Of a stretch of DNA of 64,000 nucleotides, positions 42,062-51,067 are shown in pieces. The DNA is from JAYVJH01 sp043777595 (GTDB taxonomy: Bacteria > Bacteroidota > Bacteroidia > Cytophagales > Spirosomataceae), in assembly GCA_043777595.1 (NCBI GenBank), contig JAYWHT010000094.1, forward strand, positions 38,834-102,833. Reading direction: 5' to 3'. The notes under the pieces were generated by a model. That model was not told the DNA's origin. It worked only from the letters and a program-made list of their open reading frames with translations, and did not search any database. Made by a program: the position numbers and the translations under genes. How positions within the stretch are numbered: position 1 is the stretch's first letter; each line of letters starts with the position of its first letter.

Positions 42062-44347
42062 TTAGTCCCCTAACTCCAACTGGTTTTTGACTAACGAATA
42101 ATAGTAGCCACGTTGAGCTACGAGTTCGTTGTGTTGGCCTTGCTCTACAATTTGGCCACCGTTGAGTACTATTATCTGATCGGCATTTTTGACAGTACTT
42201 AGGCGGTGGGCTACTACTACGACTGTTTTGGGACTAAGATTAAGGAAGTCTTCGCTGTGAGCGAAGACTTCCTTTTTGTTTAAACTACCCCTAAAAAAGT
42301 CATCTAAGTTTTGCATAATCACCGCCTCATTGTTGGCATCTAAGGCTGAAGTAGCCTCATCAAAAAATACAAATTCGGGGCTTTTGTAAACGGCTCTGGC
42401 TATCAGAATACGTTGTTTTTGGCCACCGCTTATGCCCATGCCACTTGCGCCTATACGGGTATTGTAGCCGTTGGGTAGTTTTTCGATAAACTCGCCAATG
42501 TTTGCCGTTCGGACCGCCTCACGCAGGCGGTGGCGGTCTATAATGCCATTGGTGTCTGACTCGCTAATGTTGCGAGCGATAGAATCGGCAAAAATAAAAC
42601 CCTCTTGCATGACCACGCCGCACTGCCCACGCCAAAAATTATAGCCAATGTTGTTGAGTGGAGTGTTACCTACTAAAATTTGGCCTTGCGTAGGCTCATA
42701 AAACTTCAAAAGTAGTTTGAGTAGCGTAGTTTTGCCACTACCGCTTGCCCCCACAATGGCCGTAGTTTTGCCCTCGGGAATACTCATACTTATGTTTTTC
42801 AAAACCATCTCAGCACTACTACTCCCATACCTAAAACTAACATCACTCAACTGAATGGTTTTACTATCAGGTAACTCTGAAATAAGCATTGTATTAGCTC
42901 CCCCTTCGGGGGGCAGGGGGCTTTGTTCTTCATTCTCTTTATTATGAATCTCCGCCAGCCGCTCTATACTCAGCTTGGCATCTTGATACGACCGTATGAA
43001 AATAATAAAATTATTGAGCGGTACGTTCATTTGGCCAACAATGTACTGGACTGACAGCATAGCCCCCAGCGTAATCTGCCCGTCTATGACCGCCTTGGCA
43101 GCCACAAAACTAATAAAGATATTCTTGACTTCGTTGATGAATACTGCGCCTTCTTCTTGAACTTGCGATAGTGCTAACCCTTTGATAGACAACTTAAAAT
43201 AACGTGCTTGAATAGCCTCCCACTCCCAACGTCTTCGTCGTTCAGAACCATTGATTTTTATTTCTTGCATACCGTCAATCAACTGAATTGTTGTATTTTG
43301 ATTAGATGTCGCTTGGTCAAATAGTCGATAGTCTATTTTGGCACGGCGTTTTAGGAAAATCAATATCCAGCCAATGTATAATATTGCACCTACAATAAAA
43401 ATAAAAAAAAGCAATGTATTGAAAACACATAATACGCCCCCAAATATGACCAATGTAACAGCAGAAAAAAGGACATCTAAGGTAGTGGCCGATAGAAAAT
43501 TTTGAATACGGTTGTGGTCATAAATTCTCTGCAAAATGTCGCCTGTGTTTTTGCTTTCAAAAAACGAAATGGGTAGGTTCATTAGTTTTATCAGAAAGTC
43601 AGACAACATTCTGAGGTTGATACGGCTCGTTACGTGTAGCAATATCCAGCTTCTGATGATGCTAAGGGCAGTTTGTGAACAAAACAAAACCAACTGGGCT
43701 ATTAAAACCAAGTAAATAAAGTTGAGATTTTTGGTATTGATGCCCGTATCTACAATTTGCTGGGTCAAAAACGGGAATATGAGTTGTAAGAAACTACCGA
43801 CCAGAAGCCCTAAAAATAACTGAACGAAATAACGGGGGTAAGGCTTAAAGTATTGAGTAATAAAACTTATGCCTTTTTTTGTGCGGTTTGTACTTTCTTC
43901 GGTTTTATAAAATTGCGGTGTTGGTTCTAAGACCAACAAAATACCTAAATCGTCTTCCGTACCTTGCTTGTTAGGTAACCAGCCTTTTAAAAACTCTTGC
44001 TTGGTGTAGGTCAATATACCAAAAGCAGGGTCGGCCACAACGACTTTTTGCTTGGTGGCTTCATAGACCACCACATAGTGCCGTTGCCGCCAGTGGGCTA
44101 TGCAAGGAAGCGGAATCTGATTGGCAAGGTCGTTGTAGGTCGTGCTTAGTGCCAGTGTGCTAAACCCTATTTTTTCGGCGGCATCGGCCAAGCCACCCAA
44201 ACTTGCCCCTTGCCGAGTAATGCTCGATAAAAGCCCTAAGTCGTCGCTCGAAAACGACTTTCCGTAGTGGCGAGCTATCATTCGCAAACAGGTTGGCCCA
44301 CAATCCATTTGGTCGTGTTGGCGTATAAATTTGTATTTTTTTGCCAC
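42062..44347 (-). CDS. C39-peptidase-containing ABC exporter (double-glycine leader type)
   Basis: 761 residues, GTG start. Domain order: N-terminal C39 cysteine peptidase with Cys16 (QHDQMDCGPTCLRM), His90 (HWRQRHYVVVYE) and Asp106 (VVADPAFG); a six-helix transmembrane domain (about 165-440); an ATPase with Walker A GASGSGKTTLL, signature ISGGQKQR, Walker B FVFFDEATSALD and H-loop VVVVAHRLSTVKNAD. It should cleave and export double-glycine peptides. Two extra stretches look like inserted palindromes: SPLPPEGGA in the membrane-ATPase linker (42896-42922) and EVFAHSEDF between Walker B and the H-loop (42242-42274). All catalytic motifs remain intact. Confidence 0.94.
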   Translation of the reverse strand: MAKKYKFIRQHDQMDCGPTCLRMIARHYGKSFSSDDLGLLSSITRQGASLGGLADAAEKIGFSTLALSTTYNDLANQIPLPCIAHWRQRHYVVVYEATKQKVVVADPAFGILTYTKQEFLKGWLPNKQGTEDDLGILLVLEPTPQFYKTEESTNRTKKGISFITQYFKPYPRYFVQLFLGLLVGSFLQLIFPFLTQQIVDTGINTKNLNFIYLVLIAQLVLFCSQTALSIIRSWILLHVTSRINLRMLSDFLIKLMNLPISFFESKNTGDILQRIYDHNRIQNFLSATTLDVLFSAVTLVIFGGVLCVFNTLLFFIFIVGAILYIGWILIFLKRRAKIDYRLFDQATSNQNTTIQLIDGMQEIKINGSERRRRWEWEAIQARYFKLSIKGLALSQVQEEGAVFINEVKNIFISFVAAKAVIDGQITLGAMLSVQYIVGQMNVPLNNFIIFIRSYQDAKLSIERLAEIHNKENEEQSPLPPEGGANTMLISELPDSKTIQLSDVSFRYGSSSAEMVLKNISMSIPEGKTTAIVGASGSGKTTLLKLLLKFYEPTQGQILVGNTPLNNIGYNFWRGQCGVVMQEGFIFADSIARNISESDTNGIIDRHRLREAVRTANIGEFIEKLPNGYNTRIGASGMGISGGQKQRILIARAVYKSPEFVFFDEATSALDANNEAVIMQNLDDFFRGSLNKKEVFAHSEDFLNLSPKTVVVVAHRLSTVKNADQIIVLNGGQIVEQGQHNELVAQRGYYYSLVKNQLELGD
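42242..42274. repeat. Dispersed palindrome inserted in the ABC exporter gene
   Basis: A perfect 15-bp stem AAGGAAGTCTTCGCT / AGCGAAGACTTCCTT with loop GTG, falling at codons about 692-702. It codes K-EVFAHSEDF-L, in the stretch between the Walker B and H-loop motifs, where homologous transporters have a much shorter loop. Confidence 0.95.
42896..42922. repeat. GC-rich palindrome inserted in the exporter linker
   Basis: AGCTCCCCCTTCGGGGGG followed by CAGGGGGCT: nested inverted repeats of C5/G5 around TTC, and AGCCCCCT against AGGGGGCT-like arms. It codes for SPLPPEGGA in the linker between the membrane and ATPase domains. Base composition differs sharply from the AT-rich surroundings. Similar C/G-run palindromes are dispersed in many Bacteroidota genomes. 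Confidence 0.75.
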
Positions 44348-44359
44348 CAGACCGTTATT

Positions 44360-45490
44360 TTAATATTTCTGTAATTCTTTTCTCAAAAATGCGTTCAAAT
44401 CTTGTTTTTTGACACCCAGCACTTTTTCAATGGCCTGATAAGCATTTCCGTTTGTTTCGCCAGCCTCAAATAATATTTTTAATCCTGCAAACCCTTTACG
44501 CTCATAAGTCAATTTGCAAATGAGGCCGCCAATGGCGTAGTCAATATTTGTAATACCTTCGGTAAACACTAAGCCATCAAAATCACCCAAATCTATTTTA
44601 TCAGTGATAATATATTTTTTCAATTCTTTCAAATGCCAGTTTAGATTCTGTCCTGCAGAACCGCCTAAATAAGTTGCGAGTCCCTCATCAAAAATTGGAC
44701 TTTTAGTGAGTGGGAAAAGATGATAGGTATATAAATGAACTAATTCGTGCGGATAGTAAAACGAGCCATTACCCACATATAAAACCTTATTCCATACTTC
44801 AGCCTCCCCACCCGATATGTCATTGTAATCGTCAAGAAATGAATAAAGGGGTTCTCTCATTTTTTGAATGCCTGCAAAGTTTTTGGCAACTACATAAACA
44901 AAACTAAGGGTATCGGTATGTAGTAATTTTGCTACTGCTATATTGAAGTTTTGTAGCGAATCAATTTGTTTTTGATTAGATTTAATACCTCTTTCTTTGA
45001 TAAAAAGAATGTTTCCGGTTTTTTCTTTTACAACATTTTTGGTCGGATTATTAAGCAAAAAACTACCTATTTTAGCGTTTTTTACTACTACTTTTTGGAT
45101 ACAATTTAGTTGTGCAGTTCCGTTACCTTCCCCATGTATATAGCCTATGCTCACTGTTTTTACAGAATCGTTGTGAGTAACAATATTTATGATAGTAGGC
45201 TTGTAATAATAGTCATCACCCATAGATGGAGACTTCATACTATTTAGTAGGCGAGCATAAGGGTATTTCAGATACTTTCTGTCATCTTTTAGCCAATAAG
45301 CGCCTTGCTCGTCAGAAAATGCCTTTGCTCGAAAAAAACGAGTAATAACTTCTATCGTTGTTTTGATGTCTGCTGTAGTGTCTTTTTGTAAATACGAAGA
45401 AAGCCCTATTGGTAAATCAGACTGACTATAAGATACAATGTTAGTGGCTGATAGTAATAAAAAAGTCCAAAATATTCTATATGTCTTCAT
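44360..45490 (-). CDS. Secreted HELVH metallopeptidase-like protein
   Basis: 376 residues with a signal peptide (YRIFWTFLLLSATNIVSYSQ). The zinc signature HELVH is at 248-252 (FYYPHELVHLYTYHL), and a third-ligand Glu at 269 sits in PIFDEGLATYLGG, as in gluzincin/peptidase MA-like enzymes. The N-terminal 200 residues are not recognised. It lies between the peptide precursor and the exporter, all on the minus strand (12 bp before the exporter). It may process, activate or degrade the exported peptide, but that is inference from position. Confidence 0.82.
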   Translation of the reverse strand: MKTYRIFWTFLLLSATNIVSYSQSDLPIGLSSYLQKDTTADIKTTIEVITRFFRAKAFSDEQGAYWLKDDRKYLKYPYARLLNSMKSPSMGDDYYYKPTIINIVTHNDSVKTVSIGYIHGEGNGTAQLNCIQKVVVKNAKIGSFLLNNPTKNVVKEKTGNILFIKERGIKSNQKQIDSLQNFNIAVAKLLHTDTLSFVYVVAKNFAGIQKMREPLYSFLDDYNDISGGEAEVWNKVLYVGNGSFYYPHELVHLYTYHLFPLTKSPIFDEGLATYLGGSAGQNLNWHLKELKKYIITDKIDLGDFDGLVFTEGITNIDYAIGGLICKLTYERKGFAGLKILFEAGETNGNAYQAIEKVLGVKKQDLNAFLRKELQKY

Positions 45491-45591
45491 ATTGTTTTCT
45501 GATAACAGTAGTGTAAGCTTTATATTTTTGGCTCTTTGAAATAAGTCGTAGTAATTTATTTTTTTGAGCTACTGTGTCCTTGATGAATATT

Positions 45592-45633
45592 GTTAAGGTC
45601 AGTTAGACATAATTAAGTCTAACTGACCTTAAC
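45592..45633. other. Long perfect stem-loop behind the precursor gene
   Basis: A 17-bp perfect stem (GTTAAGGTCAGTTAGAC / GTCTAACTGACCTTAAC) with loop ATAATTAA, 8 bp behind the precursor stop. In the direction of the operon no T-run follows, so it is probably not a full terminator. It could be a partial terminator or 3'-end stabiliser raising precursor mRNA relative to downstream genes. Confidence 0.85.
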
Positions 45634-45641
45634 TAAGTGTA

Positions 45642-45842
45642 CTATGCTCTCGGTATAGGCTTAGGTCTTTCGACCCGAGTGTTATCCGCAGGCATTGTTG
45701 TTGAAGCCCCAAGAATGTTAGAGTCTTCTCCACCCTTAATCGCCTCTAAATTAGCGACTACATTGTTTTTCTGTGCCTTTAAATCGGCTAATGATAATCT
45801 GTTATAATAGTAATTGGGTTTGTTTTTATAGCTTCCTGCCAT
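45642..45842 (-). CDS. Double-glycine leader peptide precursor (putative bacteriocin/RiPP-like)
   Basis: 66 residues. A leader (1-38) ends in NLEAIKGG, with hydrophobic residues at -4 (Ile) and -7 (Leu) as in C39-processed leaders. The remaining 28-residue core begins EDSNILGAS and ends VERPKPIPRA: no Cys, no aromatic residue, a basic Pro/Arg-rich tail. It is the first gene of the minus-strand locus leading to a metallopeptidase, C39 exporter and HlyD protein. No modifying enzyme (LanM, radical SAM, YcaO) is seen, so an unmodified or only proteolytically processed peptide is likely. The function as bacteriocin or signal is inference. Confidence 0.72.
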   Translation of the reverse strand: MAGSYKNKPNYYYNRLSLADLKAQKNNVVANLEAIKGGEDSNILGASTTMPADNTRVERPKPIPRA

Positions 45843-46016
45843 ACTAAATGTATAGCTTCAAGTTACGGTACAAACTACGCCTAATATATGGACGTAAAAA
45901 ACATTGAAATTATTAAATTTTACTACCTTTTTAAGATAAATTATTGAAAAATTGGTAGGTTTGGTTCAAAATATTTTTCACCTCTAGGCTTTGTCCTATA
46001 ATATTGACTATCTAAC

Positions 46017-46421
46017 ATGGAAACTTTCGGCACTAAATTACTCAAACAGCGTATCAAAAGCAAATTGTCGGCACAAGAAGTAGCTGATAGTTTGGGAGTT
46101 ACACAAGGCATAGTTCACAATTGGGAAAAGCGATAAGTCAAGTTTTAAAGTAGAATATTTGCCAAAATTAGCAGAAATATTGGGTGTTTCAATAACAGAC
46201 CTAATACCCGAAGGTACAACCCTCAAAACCATGATAGTGCCGTAGTAGGTTTTGAGGTCAAAATAGAAGCCCCAGAGGTCTATCTCAAACTGTTGGATAG
46301 CAAAGATAAAATCATAGAACTACTCACCAAACGCTGCGAAGATTTAGAAGCCAGCCATGATGCCAAAGACAAAACCATTGAAGCACTACGAGCGAAGATA
46401 GAGCGGCTGAGGGCGGAGTAG
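46017..46421 (+). pseudogene. Frameshifted XRE-family HTH regulator
   Basis: The ATG at 46017 starts METFGTKLLKQRIKSKLSAQEVADSLGVTQGIVHNWEK, a typical HTH_3, stopping at 46137. A second frame continues SDKSSFKVEYLPKLAEILGVSITDLIPEGTTLK, and a third HDSAVVGFEVKIEAPEVYLKLLDSKDKIIELLTKRCEDLEA with a coiled-coil end and stop at 46419. The pieces join into one normal protein if two frameshifts are removed. Sequencing errors are an alternative to real decay. It is divergent from the peptide precursor gene and may once have regulated it. Confidence 0.85.
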
Positions 46422-46479
46422 AAATAAAACTAAATCCGTATATTTGCTAAAAAATAGGTGCTATGTATCAAAAAATAAA

Positions 46480-47520
46480 ATGACCAACCCCAATCACCTA
46501 TCGTCCCAAGAGTTTCTACAACAAGCCCAAAACTTGCCTGTGATAGACGTGCGCTCGCCAGCCGAATACGCCCATGCACATATTCCGAAAGCTGTAAATA
46601 TTCCACTTTTTGACAATGACGAGCGGGCTTTGGTAGGTACTTGTTACAAGAAAAAAGGAAAAGATGCAGCCGTTTTGCTGGGTTTAGAATTAGTCGGCCC
46701 TAAGCTCGCCAACTTTGTCAGAGAGAGCAAGCGGCTTGCTCGCACGGGCGAAGCACTGGTACATTGCTGGCGGGGAGGTATGCGAAGTGGTAGTTTTGCA
46801 TGGCTACTCAGAACGGCAGGACTAAAAGTACAAACATTGGACGGCGGTTACAAAGCCTACCGAAACCACGTTTTAGAGTCGTTTACAGAATCTCAAAATA
46901 TGATTATATTGGGAGGCAAAACTGGTAGCGGCAAAACAGAAATATTACAAGAAATACAAAAATTAAACCAACAAGTAATTGACTTAGAGGGTATTGCACA
47001 TCACAAAGGCTCATCTTATGGAGCAATAGGTCAAGAAAAAGCACCAACCTCTGAGCAATTTGAAAATTTGGTACACCAGCAATGGGCCAAGCTCGACCGT
47101 ACCCAGCCGCTCTGGCTCGAAGACGAAAGTCGAAAAATTGGCGGGTGCTACATTCCAGTACCTCTCTGGACACAAATGCGAGCAGCCAAAGTACTGTTTA
47201 TAGACATTCCAAAAGAAATCAGAATAGAACGATTGGTCAAAGAATACGCTTTTGTGAGTCATCAATTACTCATCGAAGCCACCGACCGAATCCAGAAACG
47301 GCTCGGCGGCCAGCACCACCAAGCAGCCATTGAGGCACTTGACCAGCAAGACTACGCCACAGTTGCCGACATTACACTAAGTTATTACGACAAATCGTAT
47401 TTGTTTGGCCTCTCACAACGCCCCCCCGAGCAAGTAGTCAAGGTAGAAATCTTAGAAGATAACCCTGCACAAACTGCACAAAAAACTATTGAATTGGCCA
47501 ATACCATTTTACAGCCTTAG
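46480..47520 (+). CDS. mnmH: tRNA 2-selenouridine/geranyl-2-thiouridine synthase
   Basis: 346 residues from the ATG at 46480; the longer TTG start is unlikely. MnmH (SelU/YbbB) replaces sulfur by selenium, via a geranylated form, at the wobble 2-thiouridine of tRNA. The N-terminal rhodanese domain has Cys96 in ALVHCWRGGMRSG, and there is a P-loop GGKTGSGKT at 145-153. LEDESRKIGGCYIPVPLW is another family mark. No selD is seen in the window. Confidence 0.94.
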   Translation: MTNPNHLSSQEFLQQAQNLPVIDVRSPAEYAHAHIPKAVNIPLFDNDERALVGTCYKKKGKDAAVLLGLELVGPKLANFVRESKRLARTGEALVHCWRGGMRSGSFAWLLRTAGLKVQTLDGGYKAYRNHVLESFTESQNMIILGGKTGSGKTEILQEIQKLNQQVIDLEGIAHHKGSSYGAIGQEKAPTSEQFENLVHQQWAKLDRTQPLWLEDESRKIGGCYIPVPLWTQMRAAKVLFIDIPKEIRIERLVKEYAFVSHQLLIEATDRIQKRLGGQHHQAAIEALDQQDYATVADITLSYYDKSYLFGLSQRPPEQVVKVEILEDNPAQTAQKTIELANTILQP

Positions 47521-47557
47521 TCGTTATAAAAGCCCGTATTGATTCTTATATAGTACA

Positions 47558-50500
47558 ATGAAATACAATAATGGTTTTCGATTATATCAACTTTTACCAA
47601 AGCAGCGCAAGCTTTGGTGGGTATTTTTATTGCTAATTATTCACAAAACCGCCGCTCAAAACTCAATATTAGCCGACGGGCAGGTATTTAAAATTGGAGT
47701 CGTCAGAACAGGTATTTATAAATTAGATACTGATTTTTTTAGAAACAATAATTTAATTGTCAGCAATTTAGACCCTCGTAAGATTCAGATTTTTGGTAAT
47801 GGTGGGGCGATGTTGCCGCAGTCAAACAGTGCCAGTAGAGCTAATGATTTGACCGAAAATGCCATCTTGGTCAGAGGTGAAGCCGATGGACGGTTTGACG
47901 ATGCCGATGCCGTTTGGTTTTATGGCCAAAGCCCGCACCAAACCCAGCTCAATGCCAGCGGCTTGCTCGAACACCAAACCAATTTGTATTCAGACACTAC
48001 TTTTTATTTTCTAAAAATTGGAACTACAAATGGACTAAGAATCCAAAACCAAGCCTCGGGCAATAGTGGCGTACTTGTCGGTGATTTTGACGATTATATT
48101 TTCAGAGAATCTGAACTTATCAATAAAATACAGTCGGGGCGAGAGTGGTGGGGCGAATATTTTGGAACACAACCACAACAAAACGTCAATTTTGACATAG
48201 CTGGGCTTGTACCCAACTCTGATTTTAAACTCACAGCGGCTACCATTGCAGCAGCGCAGGTAACTACTAAATTTAACTTTTCGGTCAATGGTCAAGCCCT
48301 TGGCTCACAGTCAATGGGTACAGTTTCGACATACAGATACGACTACAAAGGCCAGCGAACAGTGCAGTCATACTTGGGAAATTTAGCAACCAACGACAAA
48401 ATTCAAGTCGGTATATCGTTCGATAAAAACGGCCAACAGTCTGCCGAAGGCTATTTAGATTTTGTGGGCGTTCAAGTTCAGCGGTATCTGCGCCAATATG
48501 ACCAACCTACTGTATTTCAGAATATTAGTAGTACAAAACAAGATTCAGTTCGTTATATTTTGGGTCAATCAAATAGTAATTTAGTAATTTGGGACATCAC
48601 AAAACCCACCCAAATCAGTAATCAGGTTTACAGACTCAATGCCAACGAAGCGACTTTTGGATCGGCCAGTAAATTGCTCAAAAAATTTATTGCTTTTACC
48701 GAAACTCAAATTCAAAAACCCGTTTCAGTTGTAAAAATTACCAATCAAAACATTCGCTCACGGCCCACACCGCAGTTGCTTATCGTTACGGCTGCCGCTT
48801 GGCAAAAACAAGCGCAGCGATTGGCCGATTTTAGACAAAATAATGACGGACTAACTTCACAGATTGTTACGACACAACAAATTTTTAACGAGTTTTCGTC
48901 TGGACAGCCAGACCCAACCGCCATCAGAGACTATGTCAAACACCTCAACGACCGCCAGCCCAACCGCCTCAAATACCTACTGCTAATGGGCGATGCGACT
49001 TTTGATTATAAAAACAACGGCCAAAACCAAAACCCAAGCCAACGAGTCAATTTTGTGCCAACTTACGAAAGTCGAGAGTCGGCCAGCCCTGTGTATAGTT
49101 TTTCGTCTGACGATTATTTTGGATTTTTGAAACTCACTGACGGCGATTGGCTCGAAGACTATTCGAGTAGCCAGTCGCTTGACATTGGCGTTGGTCGCTT
49201 GCCTGTAAAGTCAGTCAGCGAGGCCACTATTGTGGTCGATAAACTAATAAAATATACATCAAAAAACACAAAAGGTGCTTGGCGGCAGCGAGTGGCTTTT
49301 GTGGCAGACGATGGCGATGGTAATATTCACCAGCAAGATGTCGAAGATTTGTCAAAACTAATTGCCCAAAATGCCCCACAAATCAACATAAAAAAAATAT
49401 TTATCGATGCCTTTCCACAAAACAGCAACGCCTCGGGCCAGCGTGCGCCCGACGTAAACAAAGCCGTTAGTCAAGCTACGACTGACGGGGTTTTGATAAT
49501 GAACTACACAGGCCACGGTGGCCTTTCGGGCTGGGCCGAAGAGCAGGTTTTGAGCATTGGCGATATAATTAACTGGCGCAATATAGACAATATGCCGCTC
49601 TTGGTTACGGCCACTTGTGAGTTTGGCCGCTGCGACGACCCCAGCGTAGTGTCGGGGGCAGAGCTGGCAATACTAAGCCCACGAGGTGGAGCAATAGCTC
49701 TACTTACTACAACTCGCCCTGTGTTTGCCAATACCAATTTTTTATTGAATCAAGCCTTTTACCAATCTGTTTTTAAGCCTATCAATGGCCTCATGCCACG
49801 CTTGGGCGACGTATTTAGAATTACCAAAAACAACAGTATAAGTGGTGTACTAAACCGAAACTTTATGCTCATGGGCGACCCTTCGCTACGGCTCAATTAC
49901 CCTGACTATCAAGTTATTGTATCGCAAACTGACACACTCAAAGCAGGAAAATTAACCCAAATAAATGGCGAAGTGAGAGCAAATAACCAAATCGTTTCTG
50001 ATTTTAATGGTATGGCCAATGTCATAGTTTATGACAAAGAAAATCAACTACTGACCAAAGGCAACGAAAGTACACCGATGCCATATAGCCAGTTTAATAG
50101 CAAACTATTTGAGGGTAAAGCAATTATCAAAAATGGCAAATTCAGCGTTCAGTTTGTTGTTCCCAAAAACATAGATTACAGAATTGGCAAAGGCCGAGTG
50201 GAAACCTACGCCATGAGGTCAGACAGTTTGTTTGACGCTTCTGGTGGAGGTTCAATCATAGTGGGAGGCACAGACCTACTCGCTAACGACAACAAACCGC
50301 CACTGATAACAATGTACCTCAACGATAAAACATTTACAGATGGTCAGGAAGTTGGTGAAAACCCAGTTTTGATTGCCAACTTGAACGATGACAACGGCCT
50401 CAATATATCTCGTGGCGGTATAGGCAACGATATGGTTTTGACACTAAACGACACCCTATCAATAACTGTCAATGACTACTTTTCGGCTACTACCAACGAC

Positions 50501-50944
50501 TATCAAAATGGTACAATTAACTACACTTTTGATAAGCTAAAAGCAGGTAGCTATGTACTCAAACTAAAAGTTTGGGATAGCTACAATAATTCATCAGAAT
50601 CGTCGTTGGGATTTAGAGTTGCTGAACAAAATAAAATTATTGAGAGCATAACGGCTTTCCCCAATCCATTTTCTGAGTCAGTTACCTTTCAGTTAAACCA
50701 GTTCAAAAACAACAATGACCTCGAAGTAGATATAGTTATTATAGATTTGAATGGCAAAACAATCAAAGTTAGTCAAGCTACAGCCTATAATACTGATAGT
50801 AATTGGGCGGTTTATCAGTGGAATGGTACAAACCAAAATGGCACTGATGTAGCCAACGGACTGTATTTGTTTCAGATGAACATTCGAGATTTGAATACCC
50901 AAAAAACACAGAAAGTAACAGGTAGAATGTTGTTGAAACGATAA
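47558..50944 (+). CDS. porU: Type IX secretion system sortase PorU
   Basis: 1128 residues. PorU is the C25 (gingipain-like) cysteine peptidase that removes C-terminal sorting domains and attaches cargo to surface lipopolysaccharide. After a signal peptide come the PorU N-terminal domain (FKIGVVRTGIYKLDTDFF) and the peptidase from about 400. His653 is in MNYTGHGGLSGWAEEQVLS and Cys687 in VTATCEFGRCDDP. A T9SS-like C-terminal domain ends the protein (ITAFPNPFSESVTFQL ... VANGLYLFQMNIRD). porV follows 123 bp downstream, the classic porU-porV order. Confidence 0.95.
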   Translation: MKYNNGFRLYQLLPKQRKLWWVFLLLIIHKTAAQNSILADGQVFKIGVVRTGIYKLDTDFFRNNNLIVSNLDPRKIQIFGNGGAMLPQSNSASRANDLTENAILVRGEADGRFDDADAVWFYGQSPHQTQLNASGLLEHQTNLYSDTTFYFLKIGTTNGLRIQNQASGNSGVLVGDFDDYIFRESELINKIQSGREWWGEYFGTQPQQNVNFDIAGLVPNSDFKLTAATIAAAQVTTKFNFSVNGQALGSQSMGTVSTYRYDYKGQRTVQSYLGNLATNDKIQVGISFDKNGQQSAEGYLDFVGVQVQRYLRQYDQPTVFQNISSTKQDSVRYILGQSNSNLVIWDITKPTQISNQVYRLNANEATFGSASKLLKKFIAFTETQIQKPVSVVKITNQNIRSRPTPQLLIVTAAAWQKQAQRLADFRQNNDGLTSQIVTTQQIFNEFSSGQPDPTAIRDYVKHLNDRQPNRLKYLLLMGDATFDYKNNGQNQNPSQRVNFVPTYESRESASPVYSFSSDDYFGFLKLTDGDWLEDYSSSQSLDIGVGRLPVKSVSEATIVVDKLIKYTSKNTKGAWRQRVAFVADDGDGNIHQQDVEDLSKLIAQNAPQINIKKIFIDAFPQNSNASGQRAPDVNKAVSQATTDGVLIMNYTGHGGLSGWAEEQVLSIGDIINWRNIDNMPLLVTATCEFGRCDDPSVVSGAELAILSPRGGAIALLTTTRPVFANTNFLLNQAFYQSVFKPINGLMPRLGDVFRITKNNSISGVLNRNFMLMGDPSLRLNYPDYQVIVSQTDTLKAGKLTQINGEVRANNQIVSDFNGMANVIVYDKENQLLTKGNESTPMPYSQFNSKLFEGKAIIKNGKFSVQFVVPKNIDYRIGKGRVETYAMRSDSLFDASGGGSIIVGGTDLLANDNKPPLITMYLNDKTFTDGQEVGENPVLIANLNDDNGLNISRGGIGNDMVLTLNDTLSITVNDYFSATTNDYQNGTINYTFDKLKAGSYVLKLKVWDSYNNSSESSLGFRVAEQNKIIESITAFPNPFSESVTFQLNQFKNNNDLEVDIVIIDLNGKTIKVSQATAYNTDSNWAVYQWNGTNQNGTDVANGLYLFQMNIRDLNTQKTQKVTGRMLLKR

Positions 50945-50992
50945 AATTTAAGAATTAACGGTATTTGTTTATAGATTTAGACCCAAAAGTAG

Positions 50993-51000
50993 TATTTTTG
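50993..51000 (+). promoter_or_regulatory. Putative -7 element for porV
   Basis: TATTTTTG matches TAnnTTTG, 67 bp before the porV ATG. A TTG lies 25 bp upstream, slightly far. porV may thus have its own start in addition to read-through from porU. Confidence 0.4.
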
Positions 51001-51067
51001 AAACTTGTTTGTTGAATCGGCCACATCGCCACACTTGATAAATCATTGAAAATCAATATAATTTATT

